From: Lysobacterales bacterium
Lineage (GTDB): Bacteria > Pseudomonadota > Gammaproteobacteria > Xanthomonadales > Xanthomonadaceae
Assembly (NCBI GenBank): GCA_014946745.1
Contig: JADCRD010000001.1
Location: forward strand, 186,001-250,000
Direction: 5' to 3'
DNA: 64,000 nucleotides
Part shown: piece by piece, positions 1 to 8,525 of the stretch
Layout: every line of letters begins with the position of its first letter
Numbering within the stretch: position 1 is the first letter of the stretch
Made by a program: the position numbers and the translations under genes
Notes under the pieces: model-generated
The model's database searches: none
What the model saw: only the letters and a program-made list of their open reading frames with translations
Told to the model about the DNA's origin: nothing

Positions 1-8
1 ATTGGCCG

Positions 9-584
9 ATGAGCACCGAAGCCCCAGCCCGCTCGGAAACCCGCAAGGTCCTTGGTCGCGCCGTCCTGGCCTGTGCCTGCACCTTCCTGTTTGCGTTCTC
101 GCTGGTGCCGCTGTATCGCATCGCCTGCGAGAAGATCTTCGGTATCACCCTGGAGCGCACGCCGACCGGCGAGACGGTCGTCGCCAGCTACGAGGTGGAC
201 ACCAGTCGGACCATCACGGTCGAGTTCGATGCTGGCGTCAATTCGCGCCTCAACTGGGCCTTCCGCTCGGACCAGTTCCAGATGCAGGTGCATCCCGGGC
301 AGATGTACGAGGCGATGTTCCACGCCCGCAACATCGACAGCAGGCCCATCGTTGGCCAGGCGGTGCCCAGCGTGGCGCCCTCGCGGGCGTCGATCTTCTT
401 CAACAAGACCGAGTGTTTCTGCTTCACCGAGCAGCTGCTGCACCCCGGCGAGGAGCGTCCGATGCCGGTGCGTTTCGTGATCGACCCCGCGCTGCCGCGC
501 GAAATCACCACGCTCACGCTGTCCTATACCTTCTTCAACAACGAGCACGCCACCGCGCGCGTCGCCGCAGCCGGCATGCACTGA
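9..584 (+). CDS. ctaG: Cytochrome c oxidase assembly protein CtaG/Cox11
   Basis: Copper chaperone that delivers Cu(I) to the CuB site of oxidase subunit I. It is anchored in the inner membrane with a periplasmic copper domain. The 191-residue length is normal for Cox11. One membrane segment spans about residues 15-35, and the conserved copper motif CFCF lies at 136-139. The ATG at 9 leaves a short cytoplasmic tail, as expected. It is followed after 67 bases by ctaE, so subunits II and I (ctaC, ctaD) probably lie just left of the window. The family call is firm because the copper motif and the surrounding FFNKTE context are both present. Confidence 0.96.
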   Translation: MSTEAPARSETRKVLGRAVLACACTFLFAFSLVPLYRIACEKIFGITLERTPTGETVVASYEVDTSRTITVEFDAGVNSRLNWAFRSDQFQMQVHPGQMYEAMFHARNIDSRPIVGQAVPSVAPSRASIFFNKTECFCFTEQLLHPGEERPMPVRFVIDPALPREITTLTLSYTFFNNEHATARVAAAGMH

Positions 585-651
585 GCCTGGCGCGCGAACG
601 CGTTGCGCCCGTCTTGTTAGACTTTCAACTTTCGTTCACCGGGGAAGCTCC

Positions 652-1527
652 ATGGCACACACCCACGACGACGCCAACGTCTATTACGTCCCACACAGCA
701 GCCCCTGGCCCATCGTTGGTGCAGTCGGTCTCTTCATCACCATGCTTGGCGTCGCCAGCTGGATCGACGGCGCCGCCTGGGGAATGTGGGTCTTCTACGC
801 CGGTCTCGCCATCACGCTGTTCATGCTGAGCGGCTGGTTTGCCGACCAGATCAACGAGTCGGTGGGCGGCAAGTACAACTCGCAGGTCGATCGCAGCTTC
901 CGCATGGGCATGCTGTGGTTCATCTTTTCCGAAGTGATGTTCTTTGCGGCCTTCTTCGGCGCTCTGTTCTATGCCCGCATCTTCTCGGTGCCGTGGCTGG
1001 GCGGCGAGGGTGCGGGCGTGGCGACGCATGAGTTCCTGTGGAGCGGTTTCGACGCCGCCTGGCCTACCAATGGCCCGGCCGATCTCAATGGCAGCTTCCA
1101 GACCATTCCGGCCTGGGGCATCCCGCTGTTGAACACCCTGTTGCTGCTGGCGTCCGGCGTGACGCTGACCATCGCCCACCACGCGCTCAAGGCTGGCGAG
1201 CGCGGCAAGATCCTGTTCTGGCTGGGTGCCACCGTGGTTCTCGGTGCGATCTTCATGTACTTCCAGGTCTACGAGTACATGCACGCCTATGGCGATCTGA
1301 ACCTCAAGCTGAGCTCGGGCATCTACGGTTCGACCTTCTTCATGCTCACCGGCTTCCACGGCATGCACGTCACCCTGGGCGCGATCATGCTGGCGGTCAT
1401 GTGGTTCCGCGTCGCCAAGGGCCATTTCACCAAGGACAACCACTTCGCTTTCGAAGCGGTTGCGTGGTACTGGCACTTCGTCGACGTGGTTTGGCTGATC
1501 CTCTTCATGTTCGTCTACGTGCTCTGA
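652..1527 (+). CDS. ctaE: Cytochrome c oxidase subunit III
   Basis: Subunit III of the aa3-type terminal oxidase, an integral membrane protein with about seven helices that stabilises subunit I. The 291-residue protein starts with the typical histidine-rich cytoplasmic stretch MAHTHDDANVYYVP. It ends with the family signature WYWHFVDVVWLILF (about residues 270-283). A GGGGAAGC ribosome site precedes the ATG at 652. A strong hairpin terminator follows the stop, so transcription of the structural oxidase genes probably ends here and the assembly genes to the right are a separate unit. Confidence 0.97.
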   Translation: MAHTHDDANVYYVPHSSPWPIVGAVGLFITMLGVASWIDGAAWGMWVFYAGLAITLFMLSGWFADQINESVGGKYNSQVDRSFRMGMLWFIFSEVMFFAAFFGALFYARIFSVPWLGGEGAGVATHEFLWSGFDAAWPTNGPADLNGSFQTIPAWGIPLLNTLLLLASGVTLTIAHHALKAGERGKILFWLGATVVLGAIFMYFQVYEYMHAYGDLNLKLSSGIYGSTFFMLTGFHGMHVTLGAIMLAVMWFRVAKGHFTKDNHFAFEAVAWYWHFVDVVWLILFMFVYVL

Positions 1528-1550
1528 GCGCGCCGACGTCCGAATACACG

Positions 1551-1580
1551 CGAGGCCGGCATGCGCCGGCCTCGCTGTTT
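1551..1580 (+). terminator. Rho-independent terminator after ctaE
   Basis: A perfect 10-bp stem (CGAGGCCGGC at 1551-1560 pairing with 1565-1574) with a four-base ATGC loop is followed by a CTGTTTT tract. It lies 24 bases after the ctaE stop and reads in the ctaE direction. Confidence 0.88.
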
Positions 1581-1665
1581 TCTGGCCTGATGGAAGAGGC
1601 TGACCAAGCCGGGTCAAAGGTTCGGATCCGGTCCTCGCATGCTGCGTCCGAAGCCCCGGATTCGA

Positions 1666-1872
1666 TCAGCCGCCGATGCCGTGCGGCTGGATCACGCCGG
1701 TGGCGATACCGATTAGCACCAGCACAATCAGTCCAACCGAAAGACCGATGCGTCGCGTCAGCGCATTCACCGTGCGGTGCGTGGCGCCCTTGTCCGCGAT
1801 CATGTAGTAGAGGCCCGCGCCGAGGTTGTAGAGGATGAGCGCGAGGAAGGCGACGATCAGCAGCTTCTCCAT
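1666..1872 (-). CDS. Small twin-transmembrane protein, DUF2909 family
   Basis: A 68-residue membrane protein starting MEKLLIVAFLALILYNLGAG. It has two hydrophobic helices (about residues 3-21 and 42-62) around a short loop with TRRIGLS. This pattern matches the DUF2909 proteins found beside oxidase assembly genes in gammaproteobacteria. The function is unknown, and position suggests a part in oxidase biogenesis. It is transcribed against its neighbours, and its start lies 48 bases from the SURF1 start, so the two share a divergent promoter region. A longer in-frame extension exists upstream but is not membrane-like, and the ATG at 1872 gives the conserved N-terminus. Confidence 0.8.
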   Translation of the reverse strand: MEKLLIVAFLALILYNLGAGLYYMIADKGATHRTVNALTRRIGLSVGLIVLVLIGIATGVIQPHGIGG

Positions 1873-1920
1873 GTCTGGCACCTGTGCAATGACTGCTTCA
1901 AGTATCGCACTGCCCCGCGG

Positions 1921-2655
1921 GTGCCCGACGTGAGCGCCCCTGCACGCCCGCTGCGTCACTACCTGCTGGCCGCTTTCGGTCTCGGCATGGTCCTGGTGTT
2001 CGCTGGCCTCGCGAACTGGCAATGGTCGCGTTCGATCGAGAAGCAGGCACTTTTGGACCGCGTCGAGGCGGCCAGGTCAGCGCCCGCTCGCGCGCTTGCA
2101 GATGCGCTGTCCGATCCCGCAGCGCGCGATCTGCCCGTGCGCGTCGAAGCGAAGCTTGCGCTGCGCACCGAACCGCGTCTGTTGCTGGACAACCAGCAGC
2201 GCGAGGGCCGGGTGGGCCTGCGCGAGTACGCGCTGGCGCGCGTGCCGGGTGAGGGCGAGCGCTGGCTGCTGGTCGATCTCGGCTGGCTTGTGATGGCCGC
2301 GGACCGCCGCCTACCTCAGCTCGAAGCGCTGCCGGACAGCATCGAGGCACGCGGCTTGCTCACCGGTCTGCCCGGGCAGGGTATTCGACTGGCTCAGAAT
2401 CCGCCTCCAGCCGAGTCTCCGAGCCTGATCAACTACCTCGACGCGCAAGAGCTGTCCAGCCAGTTGAACATCGCCATCGTCCCGCGCCTTCTGCGCCTCG
2501 ATCCTGATCTGCCGATCGGGCATGCGCGCGATCTGGACGTCCTGCCGAATACACTGCCGCCCGCCAAGCATCAGGGCTACGCCCTGCAGTGGGCAGGCCT
2601 CTCGCTCGCCGCGCTGGTCATCACCTTCCTGCTTTTCTTCCGGAGTCGCGCATGA
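1921..2655 (+). CDS. SURF1 family cytochrome oxidase assembly protein
   Basis: SURF1 (Shy1) helps insert heme a into oxidase subunit I. The protein has the expected two-helix arrangement: one membrane segment near the N-terminus (LLAAFGLGMVLVFAGLANWQW) and one at the extreme C-terminus (LSLAALVITFLLFF), with a periplasmic domain between. The motif NWQWSRSIEKQ and the DNQQREGRVG stretch fit the family. No ATG is present, and the likely start is GTG at 1921 or GTG at 1930. The stop overlaps the next gene in an ATGA junction, so the two are translated together. Confidence 0.88.
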   Translation: MPDVSAPARPLRHYLLAAFGLGMVLVFAGLANWQWSRSIEKQALLDRVEAARSAPARALADALSDPAARDLPVRVEAKLALRTEPRLLLDNQQREGRVGLREYALARVPGEGERWLLVDLGWLVMAADRRLPQLEALPDSIEARGLLTGLPGQGIRLAQNPPPAESPSLINYLDAQELSSQLNIAIVPRLLRLDPDLPIGHARDLDVLPNTLPPAKHQGYALQWAGLSLAALVITFLLFFRSRA

Positions 2656-3200
2656 CACCGCAGCAACGCTCGCGGCTGGTCCTCGTTCTGATCGTGGTGC
2701 TGTTCGGAGCGCCCTTCACCACCGCCGTGGTGCTGCGTTTCGGCGGTTGGCAGCCGGGGCAGACCCGCAACTACGGCACCCTCGTGCAGCCCCCGCAGGA
2801 CTGGTCGGCGATGCCGCTGAAGACCGTCGACGGCGCCGCCTACCCCTGGGACCCGGAAGCACGGCGCTGGCACCTGCTGCTGCTGCCGCCCGCGCCCTGC
2901 GACAGCCAGTGCCTTGAGCAGGCGGAAGTCATCCACAAGGTGTGGATCTCGGAAGGCCGGCGTGCGGACAAGCTCGATGTGCTGTGGCCCGGTCGCTGGC
3001 CCGAGGGGCTGGAGCGCTTCGGAGGCCTGCGCGAAATCGAGCTGCCGCCCGCCCTGCGCGGCCAGATCCCGGTCGACGCGGTGTCCGGAACCGGCATGGC
3101 CGCGGCGCTGATCGACCACAACGGTTTCCTTGTCGTGACCTACGCCGCGGGCTTCGAGGCCAACCGCATGCGTCGCGACCTTGATCGACTGGTGAAGTAA
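2652..3200 (+). CDS. Membrane-anchored thioredoxin-like protein of the oxidase assembly operon
   Basis: A 182-residue protein with one N-terminal membrane helix (about residues 8-28) and a periplasmic domain. A CDSQC motif near residue 83 is followed by a thioredoxin-like pattern (LLLLPPAPCDSQC, then ALIDHNGFLVVTYAAG). It resembles the short SCO-like or transmembrane proteins that sit between SURF1 and heme A synthase in many gammaproteobacteria. A role in redox or copper handling for the CuA site is inferred from position. It overlaps SURF1 by four bases and its stop abuts the ctaA ATG, so it is part of one operon. Confidence 0.75.
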   Translation: MTPQQRSRLVLVLIVVLFGAPFTTAVVLRFGGWQPGQTRNYGTLVQPPQDWSAMPLKTVDGAAYPWDPEARRWHLLLLPPAPCDSQCLEQAEVIHKVWISEGRRADKLDVLWPGRWPEGLERFGGLREIELPPALRGQIPVDAVSGTGMAAALIDHNGFLVVTYAAGFEANRMRRDLDRLVK

Positions 3201-4331
3201 ATGATCGACCCCCGCTTCAACAAGCTCGCCTGGATCACGCTAGCCCTGGCCATCTGCGTCATCGGCTTCGGTGCCTATGTGCGTCTCTCGCACGCGGGCC
3301 TTGGCTGCCCCGATTGGCCGGTGTGCTACGGCAAGCTCACCTGGCCCAAGCACGAGGTGCATATCGCGGCTGCGAACGAGGCCTTCCCTGAGCGCCCGGT
3401 CGAAGTGCCGAAGGCCTGGAAGGAGCAGGTGCACCGTCACCTCGCGGCGATTCTCGGCCTGCTCGTGCTGGGCTTGGCCATGATCGCCACGCGCACGCGC
3501 CCGCACGCCTGGAAGATCCTGCTGTCCTCGTGCGCGCTGATCCTGGGCGCGATCTTTCTCTACGTACGCGAGTACTACGTCGCATCCTCCGTCGTCGTCG
3601 TGATCGCCGAAGCGGCGCTGATGGCCAGCGCATGGCGGTGGTCGAACAGCGACATGGCGCGGGTTGCCACCTTCACCCTGGGCTTCATCATCTTCCAGGC
3701 CATGCTCGGCCTGTGGACGGTGACCTGGCTGCTCAAGCCCATCGTGGTGATGGCACATCTGCTGGGCGGCATGACGATGTTCTGTCTGCTGACCTGGATG
3801 GCGCTGCGCTCCTCGACCAACGCCGCGATTCCGCAGCCACCGACCCTGCGCATACGCCCGCTGCTGTGGCTGGGCGTAGGCGTGGTGGCCGTGCAGATCG
3901 CGCTCGGCGGTTGGGTCTCGGCCAACTACGCCGCGCTGGCCTGCGGCACCGACTTCCCGACCTGCATGGGCCAGTGGTGGCCGCCGATGGACTTCGCCGA
4001 GGCCGCCGTGCTCTGGCGCGGCATCGGAGTCGACTACGAAGGCGGCGTGCTTGACCCGGAGGCGCGCACCGCCATCCAGATGGTGCATCGCATGTTCGCC
4101 ATCGTGGTCGTCGGCTATCTCGTCTGGCTGGCTCGACGTCTCAACGCGGAAGGCTTGCCGAACTACGGCTGGGGCCTGCTCGCCGTGCTGGGGCTGCAGG
4201 TGCTGCTGGGCATCACCAATGTCGTGGCCGGCCTGCCGCTGCCGGTGGCCACGGCTCATAACGTGGTGGCCGCCTTCCTGCTGTTCATTCTTGTGGGCCT
4301 GCTGGCGCGGCTGCGACCGCAGGCGGCCTGA
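3201..4331 (+). CDS. ctaA: Heme A synthase (COX15/CtaA)
   Basis: Oxidises the C8 methyl of heme O to the formyl group of heme A. The 376-residue polytopic protein shows the four conserved histidine helices: VHRHLAAILGLL, HLLGGMTMF, MVHRMFAIVVVG and TAHNVVAAFLL. It also has the N-terminal RLSHAGLGCPDWP motif of the CtaA family. The ATG follows the previous stop directly. It feeds oxidase made by the genes to the left and acts after the heme O synthase encoded next. Confidence 0.96.
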   Translation: MIDPRFNKLAWITLALAICVIGFGAYVRLSHAGLGCPDWPVCYGKLTWPKHEVHIAAANEAFPERPVEVPKAWKEQVHRHLAAILGLLVLGLAMIATRTRPHAWKILLSSCALILGAIFLYVREYYVASSVVVVIAEAALMASAWRWSNSDMARVATFTLGFIIFQAMLGLWTVTWLLKPIVVMAHLLGGMTMFCLLTWMALRSSTNAAIPQPPTLRIRPLLWLGVGVVAVQIALGGWVSANYAALACGTDFPTCMGQWWPPMDFAEAAVLWRGIGVDYEGGVLDPEARTAIQMVHRMFAIVVVGYLVWLARRLNAEGLPNYGWGLLAVLGLQVLLGITNVVAGLPLPVATAHNVVAAFLLFILVGLLARLRPQAA

Positions 4332-4466
4332 GACCACAGGCTGCCAGGCCCGCGCGCCGTGAAGCGGCCCCGGGCTACAGCGTCCACTCCACGCTCCGCT
4401 CTCCCACCCGGCCCGGACTCGCCTTGGCTTGCAGCCAGGGCGCCCGGGCCTCAGGCTTTGCACCGA

Positions 4467-5375
4467 ATGACTTCCGCTTTCCGCCAGTACTGGCCGCTGA
4501 CCAAGCCCAAGGTCGTGGCCCTGATCGTGTTCACCGCCTTCGTTGGCATGCTGTTGGCCGTGCCCGGCCTGCCGCCGTGGAATGCGCTGATCTTCGGCAA
4601 CCTCGGCATCTGGCTGGCGGCGGCCTCGGCCGCTGCGATCAATCATCTGATCGACCAGCGCATCGACGCGGTCATGGCGCGCACCCAGCATCGTCCACTG
4701 CCCGCGGGTGAACTGGTCGGCTGGCAGGTGCTCGTCTTCGCGCTGGCCCTGGGCGCGGCCTCAATGCTGGTGCTGGTGCTGTTCGTCAACGTCCTGACCG
4801 CTCTCCTGACCTTCGCCTCGCTGATCGGCTATGCGGTGGTCTATACGGCCTACCTCAAGCGTGCAACTCCGCAGAACATCGTGATCGGCGGTGCTGCGGG
4901 CGCGGCACCGCCCGTGCTCGGCTGGGCCGCGGCGACGGGCGAAGTCCATCCCTACGCGCTGCTGCTGTTCCTCATCATCTTCATCTGGACGCCGCCGCAC
5001 TTCTGGGCGCTCGCGATCTTCCGCCGCGACGACTATGCGCGCGCCGGCGTGCCGATGCTGCCGGTCACCCATGGTGTCGAGTACACGCGCGTGCAGGTGC
5101 TGCTGTACACCCTGCTGCTGATCGCCGCGACCCTGCTGCCCTGGGTCACCGGCATGAGCGGCAGCTTCTACCTGGGCGGCGCGATGGTGCTCAACGGGGT
5201 GTTCCTCTACTACGCCCTGCGCCTGTTGAACCCCCCGTCGGAGCGCTTCGCGATGGAGGTGTTCAACTACTCGGTCATCTACCTGATGGCCTTGTTCGCC
5301 TTCCTGCTGGTGGACCACTACCTCGATGCCGGCCCCACCATCGCCAACGCGCTCTACTTCGAGCCAGTGGCTTAG
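4467..5375 (+). CDS. ctaB: Protoheme IX farnesyltransferase (heme O synthase)
   Basis: UbiA-type prenyltransferase that adds a farnesyl group to heme B, giving heme O for CtaA. The 302-residue membrane protein carries the polyprenyl-binding motif [15 protein letters not shown] and a second aspartate-rich loop, [15 protein letters not shown]. The frame stays open to 4359, but the ATG at 4467 gives the usual N-terminus ([17 protein letters not shown]). The 135 bases between ctaA and this start show no gene. It is the last gene of the oxidase assembly block. Confidence 0.96.
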   Translation: MTSAFRQYWPLTKPKVVALIVFTAFVGMLLAVPGLPPWNALIFGNLGIWLAAASAAAINHLIDQRIDAVMARTQHRPLPAGELVGWQVLVFALALGAASMLVLVLFVNVLTALLTFASLIGYAVVYTAYLKRATPQNIVIGGAAGAAPPVLGWAAATGEVHPYALLLFLIIFIWTPPHFWALAIFRRDDYARAGVPMLPVTHGVEYTRVQVLLYTLLLIAATLLPWVTGMSGSFYLGGAMVLNGVFLYYALRLLNPPSERFAMEVFNYSVIYLMALFAFLLVDHYLDAGPTIANALYFEPVA

Positions 5376-5380
5376 AGGCC

Positions 5381-5412
5381 GGGATTGGTGATTCGGGATT
5401 CGGGATTCGGGA
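5381..5412. repeat. Degenerate GATTCGG tandem repeat
   Basis: Four imperfect copies of a GGGATT(C/G)G-type heptamer lie just after ctaB. The same family appears as cleaner GGGATTG arrays around the argG start at 60564 and 60708. It looks like a dispersed intergenic microsatellite of this genome. Confidence 0.7.
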
Positions 5413-5574
5413 GCAAAGAGGCGCGCTTGCGGAGCACCGGTCCATGCGCTGATGAGCGCCCGAGCGCTGCGCGGGAGGGCCGGGATTCGCGGGACAGCCT
5501 GAGGGGTAATCACGTCGTCTCGCGGCGCACTCCTTAGTCTTGCCCGTCAATGCAGGGAGATCAGGAGTCGATCC

Positions 5575-6039
5575 ATGTCCGATGCCGGTACAAAACCCAC
5601 CTGGAACCAGGTGCTGACCTGGGCCCGCCGCGGCAACCCGCCGCCGCCGCGACGGCTTGATCTTGGCGAAGATGATTGGCGCCTGCGGCTGACATCCGAG
5701 CAGTTCCGCGTGCTGCGTCAGCACGGCACCGAGCGCGCCTTTTCCTCGGGCTTGTGCAGCCTGTTCGAGCCCGGCCGCTACGCGTGTGCGGGCTGCGGCA
5801 CCCTGCTGTTCGACGCCAGCACCAAGTTCGAAAGCCACTCGGGCTGGCCCAGCTTCACGGCGCCCGTGATCGAGGGCGTGGTCGCCTACGTCGAAGACCT
5901 GAGCCACGGCATGCATCGGATCGAAACCCTGTGCGCGGTCTGCGATGGTCACCTTGGGCATGTCTTTCCTGACGGCCCACCACCCACCGGCCTGCGCTAC
6001 TGCATCAACGCGGTAGCCCTGCAGAAGGAGCACGCATGA
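5575..6039 (+). CDS. msrB: Peptide-methionine (R)-S-oxide reductase
   Basis: Reduces the R epimer of methionine sulfoxide in proteins. The 154-residue protein has the structural zinc site as two CxxC pairs (Cys71/Cys74 and Cys120/Cys123). The catalytic Cys143 is in RYCIN and a candidate resolving Cys61 is in GLCS. The zinc-binding SelR fold is complete. No signal peptide is present, so it is cytoplasmic. It overlaps msrA by four bases (ATGA), so both epimers are handled by one operon. Confidence 0.96.
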   Translation: MSDAGTKPTWNQVLTWARRGNPPPPRRLDLGEDDWRLRLTSEQFRVLRQHGTERAFSSGLCSLFEPGRYACAGCGTLLFDASTKFESHSGWPSFTAPVIEGVVAYVEDLSHGMHRIETLCAVCDGHLGHVFPDGPPPTGLRYCINAVALQKEHA

Positions 6040-6536
6040 GCACCACCACGACCGAGACCGCGATTCTTGCCGGCGGCTGCTTCTGGGGCATGCAGGAGCT
6101 GATCCGCGCCCTGCCGGGGGTGATCCGCACCCGTGTCGGCTACACCGGCGGCGATGTGCCGAACGCCACCTACCGCAACCACGGCACGCACGCCGAGGGC
6201 ATCGAGATCGTGTTCGACCCGTCGGTCTTCAGCTACCGCCAGCTGCTGGAGTTCTTCTTCCAGATCCACGACCCGACCACGCTCAACCGCCAGGGCAACG
6301 ACCGCGGCCTGTCCTACCGCTCCGGCATCTACCCGCTGGACCAGCGCCAGCACGGCATCGCGCTTGAGACGATCGCTGCGGTCGATGCTTCCGGCCGCTG
6401 GCCGGGCAAGGTGGTCACCGAAGTCAAACCCGCCGGCCCCTTCTGGGAGGCCGAGCCCGAGCACCAGGACTACCTGCAGAGATACCCCAGCGGCTACACC
6501 TGCCACTGGGTGCGACCGGAGTGGGTGCTGCCCTGA
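6036..6536 (+). CDS. msrA: Peptide-methionine (S)-S-oxide reductase
   Basis: Reduces the S epimer of methionine sulfoxide. The 166-residue protein carries the catalytic motif GGCFWGMQ with Cys15, and the substrate-pocket region [13 protein letters not shown] and [10 protein letters not shown]. The ATG overlaps the msrB stop, so the two are coupled. No C-terminal resolving cysteine is seen, so recycling may use an external reductant or another residue. Confidence 0.96.
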   Translation: MSTTTTETAILAGGCFWGMQELIRALPGVIRTRVGYTGGDVPNATYRNHGTHAEGIEIVFDPSVFSYRQLLEFFFQIHDPTTLNRQGNDRGLSYRSGIYPLDQRQHGIALETIAAVDASGRWPGKVVTEVKPAGPFWEAEPEHQDYLQRYPSGYTCHWVRPEWVLP

Positions 6537-6645
6537 TCCCGCGGCCCCGAGCGGGCGAGATCGCGAGGGTGTTCGCGGCTCGGGGCTTGTGGTGGGTGTG
6601 GATCAGGATCAGACTGGCGATCAAGTCCAAATCGAGACTCACGCC

Positions 6646-7080
6646 ATGGCGCCTGCCGATGCAACACGCCCAAGCCGAATCGCCGAAGCGCGACCTGCGC
6701 CTGCACCGGCGCACTCGACGGACGATCTCGCCGGCCCCGGCCTGCGCACCTTCTTCAACATCGCCCAGCGCTGGGGCCTGGACACGCGGCAGGAACAGGT
6801 GCTGCTCGGCTCGCCGGCGCGCTCGACCTTCTTCCGCTGGAAACGCGGCGACATCGGCATCGTCCCGCACGACCTGATCGAACGCCTGAGCTATCTGCTC
6901 GGCATCTACAAGGCCCTGCAGGTGCTGCTGCCGGTGCCGGAGCGCGCCGACGCTTGGATCAAGCGAGCGAACACCGCCTCGCCCTTCGGCGGGCAGACGC
7001 CGCTGGAGCACATGCTGGGCGGCCAAGTGGTCGACCTGTATCGGGTGCGCCAGTACCTAGACGCCGAGCGCGGCGGATGA
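6646..7080 (+). CDS. Xre/MbcA/ParS-type antitoxin
   Basis: A 144-residue protein with an Xre-like DNA-binding region (about residues 35-90, including RSTFFRWKRGDIGIVPHDLIERLSYLLGIY). Its C-terminus, EHMLGGQVVDLYRVRQYLDAERGG, matches the toxin-binding domain of MbcA/ParS antitoxins. It should block the RES toxin encoded next and repress the shared promoter. The start at 6646 is the ATG just upstream of the conserved part. It overlaps the toxin gene by four bases, the usual antitoxin-first arrangement for this module. Confidence 0.88.
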   Translation: MAPADATRPSRIAEARPAPAPAHSTDDLAGPGLRTFFNIAQRWGLDTRQEQVLLGSPARSTFFRWKRGDIGIVPHDLIERLSYLLGIYKALQVLLPVPERADAWIKRANTASPFGGQTPLEHMLGGQVVDLYRVRQYLDAERGG

Positions 7081-7760
7081 AGCGACGCGACCCCAGCACG
7101 CCGCCCTTGATCGCCGTGGTCTGGCGGCCGAGCTACCGGATCGTGCCCTCGATCTTTCCCCCGCGCGGGCTGTTCGATTCAGTCGCCGATCCGGCCGACC
7201 TCGACGCCGTGTTCGCGCTCGAAGCCCTGACCAATGACCGCCTGCGCGAGCAGCTCGGCCATCTGCGCCGCATTCCGCCCGAGCGTCGGGTCAGCGGGCC
7301 GGGCACCACGCCGGTCATGAGTGCGTTCACCCATGTCCATCCCGACGGTGGACGCTTCTCGACGGCCAAGTTCGGCGCCTACTACGCGGCGCGCGAGCTG
7401 CCCACCGCCATCGCTGAAACGGTCTATCACCGCGAGCGCTTCCTGCGCGCATCGAACGAGCCGCCGATCGACCTGCAGATGCGCAGCTACCTCGGCAACG
7501 TCCGCGCCGACCTGCACGATGTGCGCGGAGGTGAATGGCCGCGCCTGCACGACCCCGACAGCTACGCCATCAGCCAGGCCTTCGCCACCCGGCTTCACGG
7601 CAAAGGCAGCGAGGGCATTGTGTTCGACAGCGTGCGCAAGCCCGGCGGCCAGTGCGTGGCGCTGTTCTACCCGGACCTGATCGGTCCGGTGAAGCAGGGA
7701 CCGCATCTGCTGTATCGCTGGGACGGCAGGCGGATCGAGGCGTTCGTGCAGGCGGCTTGA
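7077..7760 (+). CDS. RES-domain toxin (NAD+ phosphorylase type)
   Basis: A 227-residue RES-domain protein. Known members (MbcT, ParT) break down NAD+ or ADP-ribosylate targets. The three family blocks are visible: GGRFSTAKFGAYYAARE with the conserved arginine, TAIAETVYHRERF with the glutamate, and EGIVFDSVRKPGG with the serine. All three name-giving residues are present, so the toxin should be active. It starts within the antitoxin stop codon. The antitoxin to its left completes the module. Confidence 0.88.
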   Translation: MKRRDPSTPPLIAVVWRPSYRIVPSIFPPRGLFDSVADPADLDAVFALEALTNDRLREQLGHLRRIPPERRVSGPGTTPVMSAFTHVHPDGGRFSTAKFGAYYAARELPTAIAETVYHRERFLRASNEPPIDLQMRSYLGNVRADLHDVRGGEWPRLHDPDSYAISQAFATRLHGKGSEGIVFDSVRKPGGQCVALFYPDLIGPVKQGPHLLYRWDGRRIEAFVQAA

Positions 7761-7854
7761 ATTCGCACCTGCGTCTCCGCGGCGGGACTGCAGGGCGGGC
7801 GGGTCCAGTGCTTGGTCGAGGATCCCTCAGCGCCTGCTAAGGGTTGAGAGGCCC

Positions 7855-8442
7855 TCAAGCCACCACGTTTCGCCCGCACTCCTGATTGACCTGCGCCTTC
7901 AGGTGCGCGGTGGCCTCGGCGCGGCTGATCGGCGGGATGCCGGTCAGCACGAAGCCCGCCAGGCCGTCATGCAGCGCGAGGATGCGCATCGCCGAGGCGC
8001 GCGGGTTCGGGCAGCTCCAGAGCTCCAGCCGTGAGCCGGCGTCCAGCGTGGAGGCCACGCGCTCCAGCAGGCCGACCGCACAGCTGGCCAGCGCCTTCGA
8101 CATCTCCTCGTCGGTCAGCGCCGCATCGGTGGTTTCGATCCACAGACGCCACAGTGGCGCGGAGCGCTCGGTAAAGGCCTGCTTGACGAAACCGGTCAGC
8201 ACGGCGCCCGGAGCGGCCGCTATCGGGAATACCCGCTGGATCTCCTCCTCAAGTGCCGCGACGGCGGCTTCGGCGCGCAGCGCCTGCCAGCGGAAGTAGT
8301 GATTCAGCAGGCCGATACCCACACCCGCGCGCTCGGTGACGTCGCGGGTGCGGACTTCGGACAGCCCGCGCTCGCGGATCAGTGCCTTGGCCGCGGCGAA
8401 GATGGCCGCGCGGCGGCCGGTGTCGGAGGAGGGGATGCCCAT
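7855..8442 (-). CDS. TetR family transcriptional regulator
   Basis: A 195-residue repressor with an N-terminal helix-turn-helix (about residues 10-57, with RGLSEVRTRDVTERAGVGIG then LNHYFRWQ). A variable ligand-binding domain follows. The N-terminal recognition helix and the later LWRLWIETTDAAL segment resemble the BetI-like branch. It faces away from the DUF418 gene, with two GAGC palindromes in the 83-base gap. It probably represses itself and that membrane protein, and the ligand is unknown. Confidence 0.9.
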   Translation of the reverse strand: MGIPSSDTGRRAAIFAAAKALIRERGLSEVRTRDVTERAGVGIGLLNHYFRWQALRAEAAVAALEEEIQRVFPIAAAPGAVLTGFVKQAFTERSAPLWRLWIETTDAALTDEEMSKALASCAVGLLERVASTLDAGSRLELWSCPNPRASAMRILALHDGLAGFVLTGIPPISRAEATAHLKAQVNQECGRNVVA

Positions 8443-8466
8443 GGCTGAAGCATACGCCGAGGCCTA

Positions 8467-8509
8467 TTGAGCAGTCGCTCAATCCGGGCTAGATTGAGCG
8501 ATCGCTCAA
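8467..8509. promoter_or_regulatory. Double palindromic operator for the TetR regulator
   Basis: Two 16-bp palindromes lie with centres 27 bp apart. TTGAGCGATCGCTCAA at 8494-8509 is perfect. TTGAGCAGTCGCTCAA at 8467-8482 differs only in its central bases. They fill the gap between the divergent regulator and the DUF418 gene, where a TetR dimer operator is expected. Binding by this regulator is inferred. Confidence 0.8.
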
Positions 8510-8525
8510 CGCCTGGGGTAGAGTC

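Noticed and set aside
3240-4691. 483-codon minus-strand frame over ctaA and ctaB
   Set aside because: Histidine/glutamine/arginine-rich shadow of the two membrane-protein genes on the plus strand.
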